Shown piece by piece: positions 33,840 through 42,868 of a DNA stretch of 64,000 bases (position 1 is the first letter of the stretch; the number at the start of each line of letters is the position of its first letter). Below the pieces are notes generated by a model that was given only the letters and a program-made list of their open reading frames with translations, was not told the DNA's origin and made no database searches. This DNA comes from Streptomyces sp. BV286. GTDB lineage: Bacteria > Actinomycetota > Actinomycetes > Streptomycetales > Streptomycetaceae. The stretch spans positions 24,233-88,232 of the forward strand of contig NZ_JAHRIB010000045.1 of assembly GCF_019090165.1 (NCBI RefSeq). Direction: 5' to 3'. The translations under genes and the position numbers were made by a program.

Positions 33840-34373
33840 ATGCGCCTCCTGCTGATCGCCGACACCCACCTCCCCAAGCGGGCCAGGGAACTCCCCGGAC
33901 CGCTCCTCGCCGAACTCCCGCGAGCCGACGTCGTGATCCACGCCGGTGACTGGGTGGACACCGCGACCCTCGACCTCCTGGAGAGCCGCTCGCACCGGCT
34001 CATCGGCGTGTACGGCAACAACGACGGGCCCGGTCTCAGGGCCCGCCTCCCCGAGATCTCCCACGCCGAACTCGACGGCCTGCGCCTCGGGGTCGTCCAC
34101 GAGACCGGCGCCGCCCAGGGCCGTGAACAGCGGTGCGCCGCCCGCTTTCCCGACCTCGACGTGCTGGTCTTCGGCCACAGCCACATCCCCTGGGACACCA
34201 CCACCGCCACCGGTCTGCGCCTCCTCAACCCGGGCTCGCCCACCGACCGCCGACGTCAACCGCACTGCACCTACATGACCGCGACCGTGCGGGACGGCGG
34301 GCTGGGCGACGTCCGGCTGCATAGTCTGCCGCCGCGCGCTCCGCGTGGTCGCTCCGCCGGGCGGCCCGCGTAA
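33840..34373 (+). CDS. YfcE-type metallophosphoesterase
   Basis: A 177-residue calcineurin-like phosphoesterase with the metal-binding motifs in order: DTH (LLIADTHLP), GDW in VIHAGDWVDT, GNND (VYGNNDGPG), and GHSHIPW near the C-terminus. The family hydrolyses phosphodiesters; physiological substrates are poorly known. ATG lies five bases after the phosphatase stop, so it is co-transcribed. The final 20 residues are basic and probably disordered. Confidence 0.9.
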   Translation: MRLLLIADTHLPKRARELPGPLLAELPRADVVIHAGDWVDTATLDLLESRSHRLIGVYGNNDGPGLRARLPEISHAELDGLRLGVVHETGAAQGREQRCAARFPDLDVLVFGHSHIPWDTTTATGLRLLNPGSPTDRRRQPHCTYMTATVRDGGLGDVRLHSLPPRAPRGRSAGRPA

Positions 34374-34447
34374 ATTCGGTGGACGGCCGACGGCCGGGCG
34401 GATGGGATGAGGGAGTCGAATCCCGGCCCGCCCCCAGGAGTTGAGCC

Positions 34448-35416
34448 TTGTCATCCGGTGCCCCGCACGCCCACGACGACGCGTTCGCCGACGACGAGGG
34501 GCACGACGGCGTGACCATCGACGCCGGTCTCGTCCGCCGTCTGCTCGCCGCCCAGTTCCCCCGGTGGGCGGAGTTGCCGATCTCGCCGGTTCCGCGGCCC
34601 GGGATGGACAACGCGACGTTCCGGCTGGGCAACGTGCTGTCCGTGCGGTTGCCCCGCTACGCCCGCTGGGCCGGACAGGTGGAGCGGGAGCAACGCTGGC
34701 TGCCGTATCTCGCCCCGCACCTGCCGCTGACGGTCTCCGAGCCGCTCGCGGTGGGGGAGCCCGGCGAGGGATACCCGTTCCCCTGGTCGGTGTACCGCTG
34801 GCTGGAGGGTGAGACGGCGACCACCGGGAGTCTCGCCGATCCGGTGCGGGCGGCCGGTCAACTGGCCGAGTTCGTCAGGGCTCTGCGGGAGATCGACGCC
34901 ACGGGCGGGCCCGGCCCGCGGCGGAGCAACGCCTTCCGTGGTGTACCCATGGGCGACGAACGCGACTCACTGGCGGCGGACGCCGTGGTCCGGCCCAAGA
35001 TCGCCAAGCTGCGGGGCATGGCCGACACCGACGCGGTCACGGCCGTGTGGGAGGCGGCGCTCGCGGCACCCGCCTGGGACGGGCCGCCGGTCTGGTTCCA
35101 CGGCGACCTCGCGACCGGGAACCTGCTGTCGGTGGACGGGCAGCTCAGCGCCGTCATCGACTTCGGCACGCTGGGTGCCGGGGACCCCGCGGTGGACCTG
35201 CTGCCCGCCTGGAAATTCCTGCCCGACGAGGCGCGTCCCGCCTTTCGGGAAGCCCTGGAGGTCGACGACGCGGCATGGGCACGTGGCCGCGGCTGGGGGC
35301 TCGCCGGGTCGCTGCCCGTGCCCGACGATCCCTTCTTCCAGCAGGACCCGGACCGCGTGACCACGGCCCTGCGTCACCTCGAAGCGATCATCGCCGACTT
35401 CCGCGACGAGACCTGA
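34448..35416 (+). CDS. Aminoglycoside phosphotransferase-family kinase
   Basis: A 322-residue APH/choline-kinase-fold protein. ATP-binding N-lobe with RPGMDNATFRLG and VLSVRLPRY. Catalytic motif WFHGDLATGNLLSVDG (HGDxxxxN) and metal-binding IDFGTLGAGDPAVDL follow. The class includes antibiotic kinases, macrolide phosphotransferase-like proteins and many small-molecule kinases; this one cannot be assigned a substrate. TTG 34448 is the start, seven bases after AGGAG. No resistance or biosynthesis genes adjoin. Confidence 0.85.
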   Translation: MSSGAPHAHDDAFADDEGHDGVTIDAGLVRRLLAAQFPRWAELPISPVPRPGMDNATFRLGNVLSVRLPRYARWAGQVEREQRWLPYLAPHLPLTVSEPLAVGEPGEGYPFPWSVYRWLEGETATTGSLADPVRAAGQLAEFVRALREIDATGGPGPRRSNAFRGVPMGDERDSLAADAVVRPKIAKLRGMADTDAVTAVWEAALAAPAWDGPPVWFHGDLATGNLLSVDGQLSAVIDFGTLGAGDPAVDLLPAWKFLPDEARPAFREALEVDDAAWARGRGWGLAGSLPVPDDPFFQQDPDRVTTALRHLEAIIADFRDET

Positions 35417-35819
35417 CACGGCGCCCCCCGAGCCGCAGGACGACCGGCGCGGCCACGGCGTCCGCCACCGGCGCTGCCACGATGTCCGCCACCTCCGCGA
35501 GCCGCAGGACGACCGGTGCCGCCTCGGTGTCTGCCACCGGCGCCTCGGAGTCCGCCACCTCCGCGGCCACGGCGTCCACCATCGCCGCGGCCCCGTACGT
35601 CTGCCGGCCGACGGCCACACCGTCTGTACGGGGCCGATCGGTTCGGCGGGCGGCGGAGCGGCCACCGCCGTACCGGTCTCGGGGGCTCCGACCGCTGCCG
35701 GAGCCACTCCGGCAGCGGTCCGCGAACCGGTCGGCCCGTGTGTCGCCCATCTCGGGCAGCATCCCGCGCCCGAACCGGGCGGTCCGCCCGGTCACCTGCG
35801 GGCCCGGGCGGACCGACAC
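35388..35819 (-). CDS. Possible small protein with 23-residue repeats (weak)
   Basis: A 143-codon frame lies 20 nt behind the XdhC stop in the same direction. The first 75 residues are Arg/Gly/Ser-rich; then two hydrophobic repeats carry VADxxxAPVVLRL. The two underlying DNA units differ in length by exactly three bases, and third positions are nearly all G/C, which favours coding. Against it: GTG start with a distant ribosome site, no family resemblance, and 29 nt overlap with the opposite kinase gene. Low confidence; it may be non-coding minisatellite. Confidence 0.25.
   Translation of the reverse strand: MSVRPGPQVTGRTARFGRGMLPEMGDTRADRFADRCRSGSGSGRSPRDRYGGGRSAARRTDRPRTDGVAVGRQTYGAAAMVDAVAAEVADSEAPVADTEAAPVVLRLAEVADIVAAPVADAVAAPVVLRLGGRRVRSRRGSRR
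35430..35564. repeat. Two-unit minisatellite, 69 and 66 bp
   Basis: Units at 35430-35498 and 35499-35564 both start GAGCCGCAGGACGACCGG and both end TCCGCCACCTCCGC; they differ by substitutions and a three-base deletion. Together with flanking GCC-rich sequence they fill most of the gap between kinase and XdhC genes. Confidence 0.7.
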
Positions 35820-35838
35820 CGCCGTCTGTCCTACCTCG

Positions 35839-36942
35839 TCATCGCTGCCGGGGATGGATCTCCCCGGCCGTCGCCGTCAGCGGCGAGCCACTGCCTCCCC
35901 AGCGCAGCGCGACGATCTCGGCGGCCACGGACACGGCGACCTCCTCCGGCGTACGCGCCCCGAGATCGAGGCCGACCGGCGAGCGCAGCCTGGCCAGTTC
36001 GCCCTCGCCCAGGCCGCCGTCCCGCAGCCGCCGCATCCGGTCGTCGTGCGTACGCCGGCTGCCCATCGCCCCGATGTACGCGGCCGGGCGGCGCAGCGCC
36101 TCCTCCAGGAGAGGCACGTCGAACTTGGGATCGTGGGTGAGGACACAGATCACCGTGCGTTCGTCGGTCTCCGCTCCCTGGAGGAATCGGTGCGGCCACT
36201 CCACGACGACCTCCACGCCCGCCGGGAAGCGCTTCGGTGTGGCGAAGACGGGACGGGCGTCGCACACGGTGACCCGGTAGCCGAGGAACACGCCGATGCG
36301 GGCCACCGCCGCCGCGTAGTCGATCGCCCCGAAGATCAGCATGCGCGGTGGGGGAGCGAAGGAGTGCAGGAAGACCGTCACCGCGTCCTCGCGCCGCTCG
36401 CCGCGCGGGCCGTAGTGCCGCTGCCCCGTGGCGCCCAGGGCCAGTTCGCCCCGCGCGTCGGCGGTCACGGCCACGTCCAGGCCGGACGTGCCGAGCGTGC
36501 CGGACACCTCGTCCGCCCAGACGGCGAGCGTCGCGCCGCGCGGCGCGGGACCGTCGATCACGGTCGCGACGGTCACCGGGCGGCCCGCGGCCACCGACTG
36601 GGCGACCGCCCCGAACGACGGGTCGAGGGCGGCCGTGACGGGCCGCACGAGGAGGGTGATCTCGCCTCCGCAGGTGAGGCCGACGGCGAACGCGTCCTCG
36701 TCGCTGTACCCGAACGTCTCCAGCCGGGCCCCGCCCGAGGCGACCACCTCCCGGGCCAGCTCGAAGACCTCGCCCTCGACGCAGCCGCCGGACACACTGC
36801 CCACGACCTCGTCCCCCGGGCCGACGGCCATGGCGGCGCCTGGATCGCGTGGCGCGCTCCGGCTGACGGCGACGACCGTGGCGAGTCCGAAGGGGGCGTC
36901 CTGCGCGTACCACCGGCCGAGCGCCGGGAGGATCTCACGCAT
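35839..36942 (-). CDS. XdhC/CoxI-family protein
   Basis: A 367-residue protein with the two expected parts: an N-terminal XdhC domain containing GSVSGGCVEGEVFELA, and a C-terminal Rossmann-like domain (MLIFGAIDYAAAVARIGVFL, THDPKFDVPLLEEALR, YIGAMGSRRTHDDR). Family members sulfurate and insert molybdenum cofactor into xanthine dehydrogenase-type enzymes. No molybdenum hydroxylase gene is in the window, so its client is elsewhere. Ribosome site AAAGGAG. Confidence 0.9.
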   Translation of the reverse strand: MREILPALGRWYAQDAPFGLATVVAVSRSAPRDPGAAMAVGPGDEVVGSVSGGCVEGEVFELAREVVASGGARLETFGYSDEDAFAVGLTCGGEITLLVRPVTAALDPSFGAVAQSVAAGRPVTVATVIDGPAPRGATLAVWADEVSGTLGTSGLDVAVTADARGELALGATGQRHYGPRGERREDAVTVFLHSFAPPPRMLIFGAIDYAAAVARIGVFLGYRVTVCDARPVFATPKRFPAGVEVVVEWPHRFLQGAETDERTVICVLTHDPKFDVPLLEEALRRPAAYIGAMGSRRTHDDRMRRLRDGGLGEGELARLRSPVGLDLGARTPEEVAVSVAAEIVALRWGGSGSPLTATAGEIHPRQR

Positions 36943-37283
36943 CGTCCGCTCCTTTCACCGTCACAGCCGCCGGACGTTCCGGCACGGCCGTTCTGTGTGC
37001 GTAGCCGGGCCGGCTCTTGCGCGGATGGGCCCGGAATTCCCGGTGTGCCGGCCGGTGCAAGCGTCGCATCCGGGCCGCGAGCGGTTTCGGATCGCCACGC
37101 TCCCAGCCGTCCGACGGCACGACGGCCACCGCGCGTCGCTCCGGTACGTCCGCCACGCTGCTCCGGTACGGTCGCCGCCCGCGGCGGCATTGGTTGAGCG
37201 TTAATCCATTGCCGTCGGCACCGCTGCCTGCTGGACTGAAAGGGATCACCACAGGGCTCGGCCGACCGATCCAAGGAGCAGCA
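36943..37283. other. Intergenic region upstream of Otr(A)-like gene
   Basis: About 340 bp without a supported gene. It has the 11-bp direct repeat GCTCCGGTACG at 37138-37148 and 37160-37170, 22 bp (two helical turns) apart, which could be an operator. A locally AT-richer stretch lies at 37186-37215. No clear promoter hexamers. Confidence 0.4.
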
Positions 37284-37394
37284 ATGCGCGAAGCGTTCAT
37301 GTCCGTCCAGGAAGGAATCCCCCTCATTTCAAAGGACATGGCACGCGGTGCACACACTGAACCTGGGAATTCTGGCGCACGTAGACGCCGGTAA
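37284..37394 (+). CDS. Candidate leader ORF overlapping Otr(A)-like start
   Basis: A 36-codon frame, MREAFMSVQE onward and ending GARRRR, has an excellent ribosome site (AAGGAG at 37274-37279) and an ATG. It runs past the GTG of the ribosomal protection gene in another frame, and contains the AAAGGA that serves that GTG. This is the layout of a translational-coupling or attenuation leader, as known upstream of other ribosome-targeting resistance genes. Not proven; it could be fortuitous. Confidence 0.45.
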   Translation: MREAFMSVQEGIPLISKDMARGAHTEPGNSGARRRR

Positions 37395-39399
37395 GACGAG
37401 CCTGACCGAGCGGCTGCTGCACACCGCCGGGATCATCGACGAGATCGGCAGCGTCGACGACGGCAGCACGCAGACCGACTCCCTCGCGCTGGAGCGACAG
37501 CGCGGCATCACCATCAAGTCCGCCGTCGTCTCCTTCGAGATCGACGACGTCACGGTCAATCTGATCGACACCCCCGGCCACCCGGACTTCATCGCCGAGG
37601 TGGAGCGGGTGCTGAGCGTGCTGGACGGCGCGGTACTCGTGATCTCGGCCGTGGAGGGCGTCCAGGCGCAGACCCGCGTCCTGATGCGGACACTGCGGCG
37701 GCTGCGGATCCCGACGCTGGTCTTCGTCAACAAGATCGACCGTCGTGGCGCCGACACGGACCGCGTGCTGCGGAGCGTCTCAGAGCGGCTCACCGAGGCG
37801 ATCGTGCCGATGGGCCTGGTCGACGGCCTCGGCGGGCGTGACGCCCGGGCGATCCCACACACGACGGGGTTCACCCCCGGCCTGCTCGACGTCCTCTCCG
37901 CGCACGACGACGAACTCCTCGCCTCGTACGTCGAGGACGGCACGGTCCCGTACGGCCGGCTCCGTGCCGCGCTCGCCGAACAGACCGGGCGGGCACTGGT
38001 CCACCCGGTGTTCTTCGGCTCGGCCGTGACGGGCGCGGGCGTGGACACGCTGATCTCCGGCATCAGGGACCTGCTGCCGGCCGCGGGCGGCCGCGCCGAT
38101 GGTCCGGTGTCCGGCACCGTCTTCAAGGTGGAGCGGGGGCCGGCGGGGGAGAAGATCGCGTACGCGCGGATGTTCTCGGGGACGGTACGCACCCGGGATC
38201 TGCTGACGTTCGGCGACGGCGACGGCGCCGGCAGTGGGGGCAGCGGCGGGAACGGCGCGGCCCGGGAGGGCAAGGTCACCGCGGTCAGTGTCTTCGAGCG
38301 GGGCTCGGACCCGCGGGAGACATCCGTGGCCGCCGGGCGGATCGGCAAGCTCTGGGGCCTCGGCGACATCCGGATCGGCGACACGATCGGCGTACCGCGC
38401 GAGCAGGCCGACGACTTCTCGCGAGCGGACCCGGCGGAGCGGCACCACTTCTCGCCGCCCACGCTCGAGACGGTCGTCGTCCCGCGCAGGCCCGCCGACA
38501 GGGGCGCCCTGCACACCGCTCTCACCCAGCTCGCAGAGCAGGATCCGCTGATCAACCTGCGGCAGGACGGGACACGGCGGGAGATCTCCGTGTCGCTCTA
38601 CGGCGAGGTGCAGAAGGAGGTCGTCCAGGCCACCCTCGCCGACGAGTTCGGGCTCGACGTCGGATTCCGCGAGACGACGACGATCTGCGTCGAGCGGCTC
38701 GTGGGCAGCGGCGAGGCGGTCGAGTTCAACGGCAAGGACGCCAACCCGTTCCTCGCCACGGTCGGGCTGCGCGTCGACCCGGCGCCGCCCGGTTCGGGCG
38801 TGGCGTTCCGGCTGGAGGTCGAGCTCGGAGCCATGCCGTACGCCTTCTACAAGGCCGTCGAAGACACCGTGAAGGAGGCGCTGGACCAGGGGATCCACGG
38901 CTGGCGGGTCGACGACTGCACGGTCACGATGACGCACTCCGGCTACTCGCCCCGGCAGAGCCACGCGCACCAGGGCTTCGACAAGAGCATGTCGAGCACC
39001 GGCGCGGACTTCCGCGGCCTCACCCCGCTCGTCCTGATGGAGGCGCTGCGACGCGCGGGCACCCAGGTGCACGAGCCGATGCACCGGTTCCGCATCGACG
39101 CCCCGGCGGACACGCTGGGCGCGCTCCTCCCGCTCCTGGCCGGGCTGCGGGCGGTGCCCCGGACGACGCGGACACGCGGTACGTCGTGCGAACTGGAGGG
39201 CACGATCCCCGCGGCCCGGGTGCACGGGCTGGAGCAGCGACTGCCCGGACCGACCAGTGGTGAAGGCACGTTGGAGGCGGCCTTCGACCACTACGCCCCG
39301 GTCGGCCGCGGTCCGGTCCCCGAGCGGCCGCGCACCGATCACAACCCGCTCAACCGCAAGGAATACCTACTCAACGTGACGCGCCGCGTCGGCGGGTGA
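37348..39399 (+). CDS. Otr(A)/Tet(M)-like ribosomal protection GTPase
   Basis: A 683-residue EF-G-like translational GTPase. G1 AHVDAGKTS, switch region ERQRGITI, G3 DTPGH, G4 NKID. Domains II-V follow, with the domain IV tip region near HSGYSPRQSHAHQGF. The N-terminus MHTLNLGILAHVDAGKTSLT aligns with Otr(A) of oxytetracycline producers and Tet(M). It would release tetracyclines from the ribosome or have a related rescue role. No tetracycline biosynthesis genes are present, so this is a stand-alone chromosomal copy. A Gly/Ser-rich insertion (GDGAGSGGSGG, about 290-305) is not typical. Confidence 0.9.
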   Translation: MHTLNLGILAHVDAGKTSLTERLLHTAGIIDEIGSVDDGSTQTDSLALERQRGITIKSAVVSFEIDDVTVNLIDTPGHPDFIAEVERVLSVLDGAVLVISAVEGVQAQTRVLMRTLRRLRIPTLVFVNKIDRRGADTDRVLRSVSERLTEAIVPMGLVDGLGGRDARAIPHTTGFTPGLLDVLSAHDDELLASYVEDGTVPYGRLRAALAEQTGRALVHPVFFGSAVTGAGVDTLISGIRDLLPAAGGRADGPVSGTVFKVERGPAGEKIAYARMFSGTVRTRDLLTFGDGDGAGSGGSGGNGAAREGKVTAVSVFERGSDPRETSVAAGRIGKLWGLGDIRIGDTIGVPREQADDFSRADPAERHHFSPPTLETVVVPRRPADRGALHTALTQLAEQDPLINLRQDGTRREISVSLYGEVQKEVVQATLADEFGLDVGFRETTTICVERLVGSGEAVEFNGKDANPFLATVGLRVDPAPPGSGVAFRLEVELGAMPYAFYKAVEDTVKEALDQGIHGWRVDDCTVTMTHSGYSPRQSHAHQGFDKSMSSTGADFRGLTPLVLMEALRRAGTQVHEPMHRFRIDAPADTLGALLPLLAGLRAVPRTTRTRGTSCELEGTIPAARVHGLEQRLPGPTSGEGTLEAAFDHYAPVGRGPVPERPRTDHNPLNRKEYLLNVTRRVGG

Positions 39400-39426
39400 A
39401 CACGACAACGTCATTCCGGAAAAGGT

Positions 39427-39447
39427 GACTTACTCTCAAGTCAGGAG
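39427..39447. promoter_or_regulatory. Putative TetR operator upstream of GH5 gene
   Basis: GACTTACT, three variable bases, AAGT-C-AGGAG. The same 21-bp layout, 17 positions identical, occurs at 42782-42802 between the beta-propeller and TetR genes. The imperfect dyad CTTACT-N4-AGTCAG has one mismatch. Likely bound by the TetR protein at 42869. Confidence 0.65.
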
Positions 39448-39486
39448 TATTGACGGCTCAAAGACACGCACGGGACTGTTGTGCAC

Positions 39487-41349
39487 ATGTCGAAGTTGCG
39501 TGCGCCCCTGCTCGGCGTCCTCGTGCTCCTCACCGGCCTCCTGGGCACCACCGGTGCTCAGCCCGCCGCCGCCCTCCCCGACGACCTGTGGTTCGACCCC
39601 GCCGCCGCGGCGAGCCTCACGGTCCAGAACGGCCGCTTCACCGACGGGCTCGGCCGTGAGGTCGTCCTGCGCGGCTACAACGTCTCCGGCGAGACGAAAC
39701 TCAAGGAGAACAACGGCCTTCCCTTCGCCTCGGTCGCGGACGCCAGGAAGTCCGCGAACGCACTGAGGGCGCTCGGCGGCGGCAACTCGGTCCGCTTCCT
39801 GCTCTCCTGGGCGTACGCGGAGCCCGTCCGCGGCCAGGTGGACCCGGCCTACCTCGCCGCGGCGACCGACCAGATGCGCGCGTTCCTGGACGCGGGAATC
39901 CGCGTGTACCCCGACTTCCACCAGGACCTCTACTCCCGCTGGCTGTTCGACCCGGACAGCTGGTACACCGGCGACGGCGCCCCCAAGTGGGCGGTCGACC
40001 TCGGCAACTACCCGGACGAGTACTGCGGCATCTGCCCGTTCTGGGGCCAGAACATCACCTCGAACGCGGCCGTGACACAGGCGACGCACGACTTCTGGCA
40101 CAACAAGTACGGCCTCCAGGAATCCTTCCTCGACACCGCCCAGAAGACGATGGCGTACGTGCGGCAGAACCTCACCGCCGCCCAGTTCGCGGGCGTCGTC
40201 GGCTTCGACCCGTGGAACGAACCGCACGCGGGCACCTACGACTCGGGCCAGACCAGCCGGGCGTGGGAGAAGGACGTCCTGTGGCCGTTCTACGTGAAGT
40301 TCCGCGCCCGGATGGACGCGGCGGGCTGGCAGGCCAAGCCGGCCTTCGTCGAGCCGAACCTCTTCTGGAACGCCAACCTCGACTTCCAGAAGCAGGAGGG
40401 CGGACTGCTGGACGCGGGCACGCTCGGGTCGCGCTATGTCTTCAACACCCACTTCTACGACCAGAAGGCCATCTCCGGCGTCTTCATGTGGGGCAAGGCG
40501 GAGGACGGCCAGTACGTCGGTGACTTCGGCACCGTCCGCGACCGGGCGGCAGCCGCGGGGACGACGGCGATCATCAGCGAGTTCGGACACCCGCTCGCCG
40601 GCAACGTCTCCGACAAGGCGCCGACGGTCTACAAGGCGATGTACCAGGCGCTCGACTCCCGTGTGAAGGGAGCGAACTGGTGGGCGGACCCGGCGGGTTC
40701 CGGGCCGGTGCTCTCCGGCTCCCAGTGGCAGTGGGACATCTACAACGGCCGCCATCACGAGCTGATGAACGACAACCCGGAGAAGGTGGAGACCGAGGGC
40801 GACGCCTGGAACGACGAGGACCTGTCCGCCGTGCGTCTCGACGACTCCGGCAAGGCCGTGCTGCGCCAGGACGCGCGGATGCTGGACCGCGTCTATCCGA
40901 GCGCCACCGCGGGCCGCTCGCTCGCGTTCACCTACGAGGACCGCTCGCGGGACGGTTCCACGACGCTGACGTGGAACCAGGTGCCGAGTTCCCTGCCGAA
41001 CGTCAGGCAGCTCGTGGGGTCCGGCCAGTACGCGCTGCAGGTGTGGCGCTCCGACAGCAGCGCCGAGCCGACGGAACTGCACCTGCCGGCGTCCTTCCCG
41101 AACGCGTCGACCACGGTGGTCTCCGACCTCGGGACGACGTACGGTCCGCCGGCCTACACCCGCACCACGCCGATCGCCGTCGCGGCCGAGCCGGGTGGCA
41201 CCGGCAGCCGCCGACTGCTGCTCACCGCCGCCGACTCGGGCACCCTGCACTACGCGCTCGTCACCAACGGCGCGACAGCCCCGTCCGCCGCCGTGCTGAG
41301 CGCGGCGCGCACGGAGCTGGCCTCGTGGACGGCGGCCGAGTTCAACTAA
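39487..41349 (+). CDS. Secreted GH5 glycosidase, endoglycoceramidase-like
   Basis: A 620-residue secreted enzyme: signal peptide about 1-30 (GVLVLLTGLLGTTGAQPAAA) and a GH5 (beta/alpha)8 barrel to about 440. The acid/base Glu lies in VVGFDPWNEPHAG and the nucleophile Glu in AIISEFGHPLAG. YPDFHQDLYSRWLF is characteristic of the endoglycoceramidase subgroup, which cleaves oligosaccharides from ceramide. A beta-sandwich C-terminal domain follows. ATG 39487 chosen; GTG 39481 possible. Substrate by resemblance only; related enzymes act on steryl or other lipid glycosides. Confidence 0.87.
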   Translation: MSKLRAPLLGVLVLLTGLLGTTGAQPAAALPDDLWFDPAAAASLTVQNGRFTDGLGREVVLRGYNVSGETKLKENNGLPFASVADARKSANALRALGGGNSVRFLLSWAYAEPVRGQVDPAYLAAATDQMRAFLDAGIRVYPDFHQDLYSRWLFDPDSWYTGDGAPKWAVDLGNYPDEYCGICPFWGQNITSNAAVTQATHDFWHNKYGLQESFLDTAQKTMAYVRQNLTAAQFAGVVGFDPWNEPHAGTYDSGQTSRAWEKDVLWPFYVKFRARMDAAGWQAKPAFVEPNLFWNANLDFQKQEGGLLDAGTLGSRYVFNTHFYDQKAISGVFMWGKAEDGQYVGDFGTVRDRAAAAGTTAIISEFGHPLAGNVSDKAPTVYKAMYQALDSRVKGANWWADPAGSGPVLSGSQWQWDIYNGRHHELMNDNPEKVETEGDAWNDEDLSAVRLDDSGKAVLRQDARMLDRVYPSATAGRSLAFTYEDRSRDGSTTLTWNQVPSSLPNVRQLVGSGQYALQVWRSDSSAEPTELHLPASFPNASTTVVSDLGTTYGPPAYTRTTPIAVAAEPGGTGSRRLLLTAADSGTLHYALVTNGATAPSAAVLSAARTELASWTAAEFN

Positions 41350-41399
41350 GGGCTCCGTCAAGGGCGTTGTGCCGTCCGCGGGTCCGTCGTGGCTGAACG

Positions 41400-41440
41400 C
41401 ACGTGTTCCCCGCGTCCCTTTGGGGCGCGGGGAACACGTG
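41400..41440. terminator. Bidirectional terminator between GH5 and beta-propeller genes
   Basis: A 15-bp perfect stem, 41400-41414 with 41426-41440, plus an inner CCC-TTT-GGG extension. The core TTCCCCGCG...GGGGCGCGGGG resembles the dispersed element at 2347 and 45441. Confidence 0.85.
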
Positions 41441-41462
41441 TGAGAAGGCCGACCGGAGCGGA

Positions 41463-42713
41463 TCAGTCGGCGGCCGGGCTCGTCCAGTTGGCGGGCACGT
41501 GGGCCAGGCGGACCCGCTGGGGGTGGTCGCCGACCGCCACGGACACGGTCTTCCTGCCGGTGGCGAAGTCGATCGCCGTGACCTGGTCGGCGCCGCTCTC
41601 GGACACCACGCAGGACTTGCCGTCACCGCTGACGGTCGCCCAGTAGGGCTTGGAGGCGGTGACGAGCGGGCCTTCCTGGAGGGTGGCGCGGTCGACCACC
41701 GTGGCGTAGTCGTCCATCGTGCCCGCGACGCACAGCTTGGTGCCGTCGGGCTTCATCGAGATGCCGTGGTGACGCGAGTCGTTGACCCAGGTGGTGCGGT
41801 CGGTGCTGGTCGCCGGGTTCATCGGCAGCGTCTTGGTGCGGGTGATCCGGTCCGTGGCGATGTCGTACTCGAAGAAGCCGTTGAAGAACGACACCTGGAA
41901 GTACAGCTTCGACTCGTCCGGGCTGAAGGCCGCCGGGCGGACCGCGTCCGAGTAGTCGGTCAGGCCGATCGCGTCGAGCCGCTCCCGCATGTCGATGACC
42001 TTGATCTGCTTGAACGTGGCCGCGTCGACGACCGTGATCTTCCGGTCGCCCTTCGTCCAGTCCAGCCACGGGGCGTCGCTCGCGGTGTTGACCTCGCCGA
42101 TCGCCATGTTCCAGATCTGCTTGCCGTCCTTGGTGAAGATGTTCTCGTGCGGCTTGGCGCCGGTGGCGAACGAGCCGGCCTGCTTGCCGGTGTTGATGTC
42201 CAGCACGTGCACCGTGTTGGAGGTGGAGGCCGAGACGGCGACCCGGGTGCCGTCGGGGGAGACCGCCATGTGGTCGGCGCGGAAGCCCGACACGGGGTAG
42301 CGCCAGTTGATGTCGCCCGAGGCCAGGTCGATGGATACCACGTCGGCGAAGCTCGGACGGGAGACCACCATCGACGTGCCGTCGGGTGTGGAGTACATGT
42401 CGTCGACGAACTGGTCGTGGCCTTCGCCCACGCTGTTGCGGATGGTCATGAACGCGATCCACCTGATCGGATCCGCGTTGATCTCCGCCATCCGCTGGTC
42501 CTTGTCCGGGATGACGTTGATCCGGCCGACCTTCGCGAAGTCGCCGCTGGACTTGATGACATCGGCGGTGCCGTCCCAGTTGTTGCCGACGAACATCACC
42601 TCCCGCAGATCCGCGGCGGCGGGGGAGGCGCCGGTCGCGGTGGCCGGTGCGGTGACGGTCAGGACGAGGGCGGCGGCGATGGACCACGCGTGCCGGGCTC
42701 TGAGGGCAGACAT
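41463..42713 (-). CDS. Secreted YVTN-type beta-propeller protein
   Basis: A 416-residue exported protein: signal peptide about 1-34 (AAALVLTVTAPATATGASPA), then seven or so blades with repeated SPDGTRVAVS, SPDESKLYFQV, KPDGTKLCVAG-type strands. YVTN propellers bind ligands or partners at the cell surface; none has a clear catalytic site here. Ribosome site AGGAGAG. Its promoter region holds the operator at 42782-42802, shared with the divergent TetR gene and repeated before the GH5 gene, so the three probably form one regulon. Confidence 0.85.
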   Translation of the reverse strand: MSALRARHAWSIAAALVLTVTAPATATGASPAAADLREVMFVGNNWDGTADVIKSSGDFAKVGRINVIPDKDQRMAEINADPIRWIAFMTIRNSVGEGHDQFVDDMYSTPDGTSMVVSRPSFADVVSIDLASGDINWRYPVSGFRADHMAVSPDGTRVAVSASTSNTVHVLDINTGKQAGSFATGAKPHENIFTKDGKQIWNMAIGEVNTASDAPWLDWTKGDRKITVVDAATFKQIKVIDMRERLDAIGLTDYSDAVRPAAFSPDESKLYFQVSFFNGFFEYDIATDRITRTKTLPMNPATSTDRTTWVNDSRHHGISMKPDGTKLCVAGTMDDYATVVDRATLQEGPLVTASKPYWATVSGDGKSCVVSESGADQVTAIDFATGRKTVSVAVGDHPQRVRLAHVPANWTSPAAD

Positions 42714-42781
42714 GACCGATCTCTCCTATGTGTGGGGAACATGACAAGGCGGAGAATCTGAAAACGTGCGCGTTCAGATTG

Positions 42782-42802
42782 GACTTACTGGAAAGTAAGG
42801 AG
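42782..42802. promoter_or_regulatory. TetR operator between beta-propeller and tetR
   Basis: GACTTACT-GGA-AAGT-A-AGGAG contains the perfect dyad CTTACT-N4-AGTAAG (42784-42799). It lies in the divergent promoter region, 67 bp before the TetR GTG, and is repeated with four changes at 39427-39447. Confidence 0.7.
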
Positions 42803-42868
42803 AGAGGGCCCCTCACTACAAGACTTCGGACAGGACAAAATTGGCCGTCGGGCGATGAGGGGGGTTCA

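Noticed and set aside
39450..39455. TTGACG as -35 of the GH5 gene
   Set aside because: No acceptable -10 at 16-19 bp; the match is probably fortuitous.
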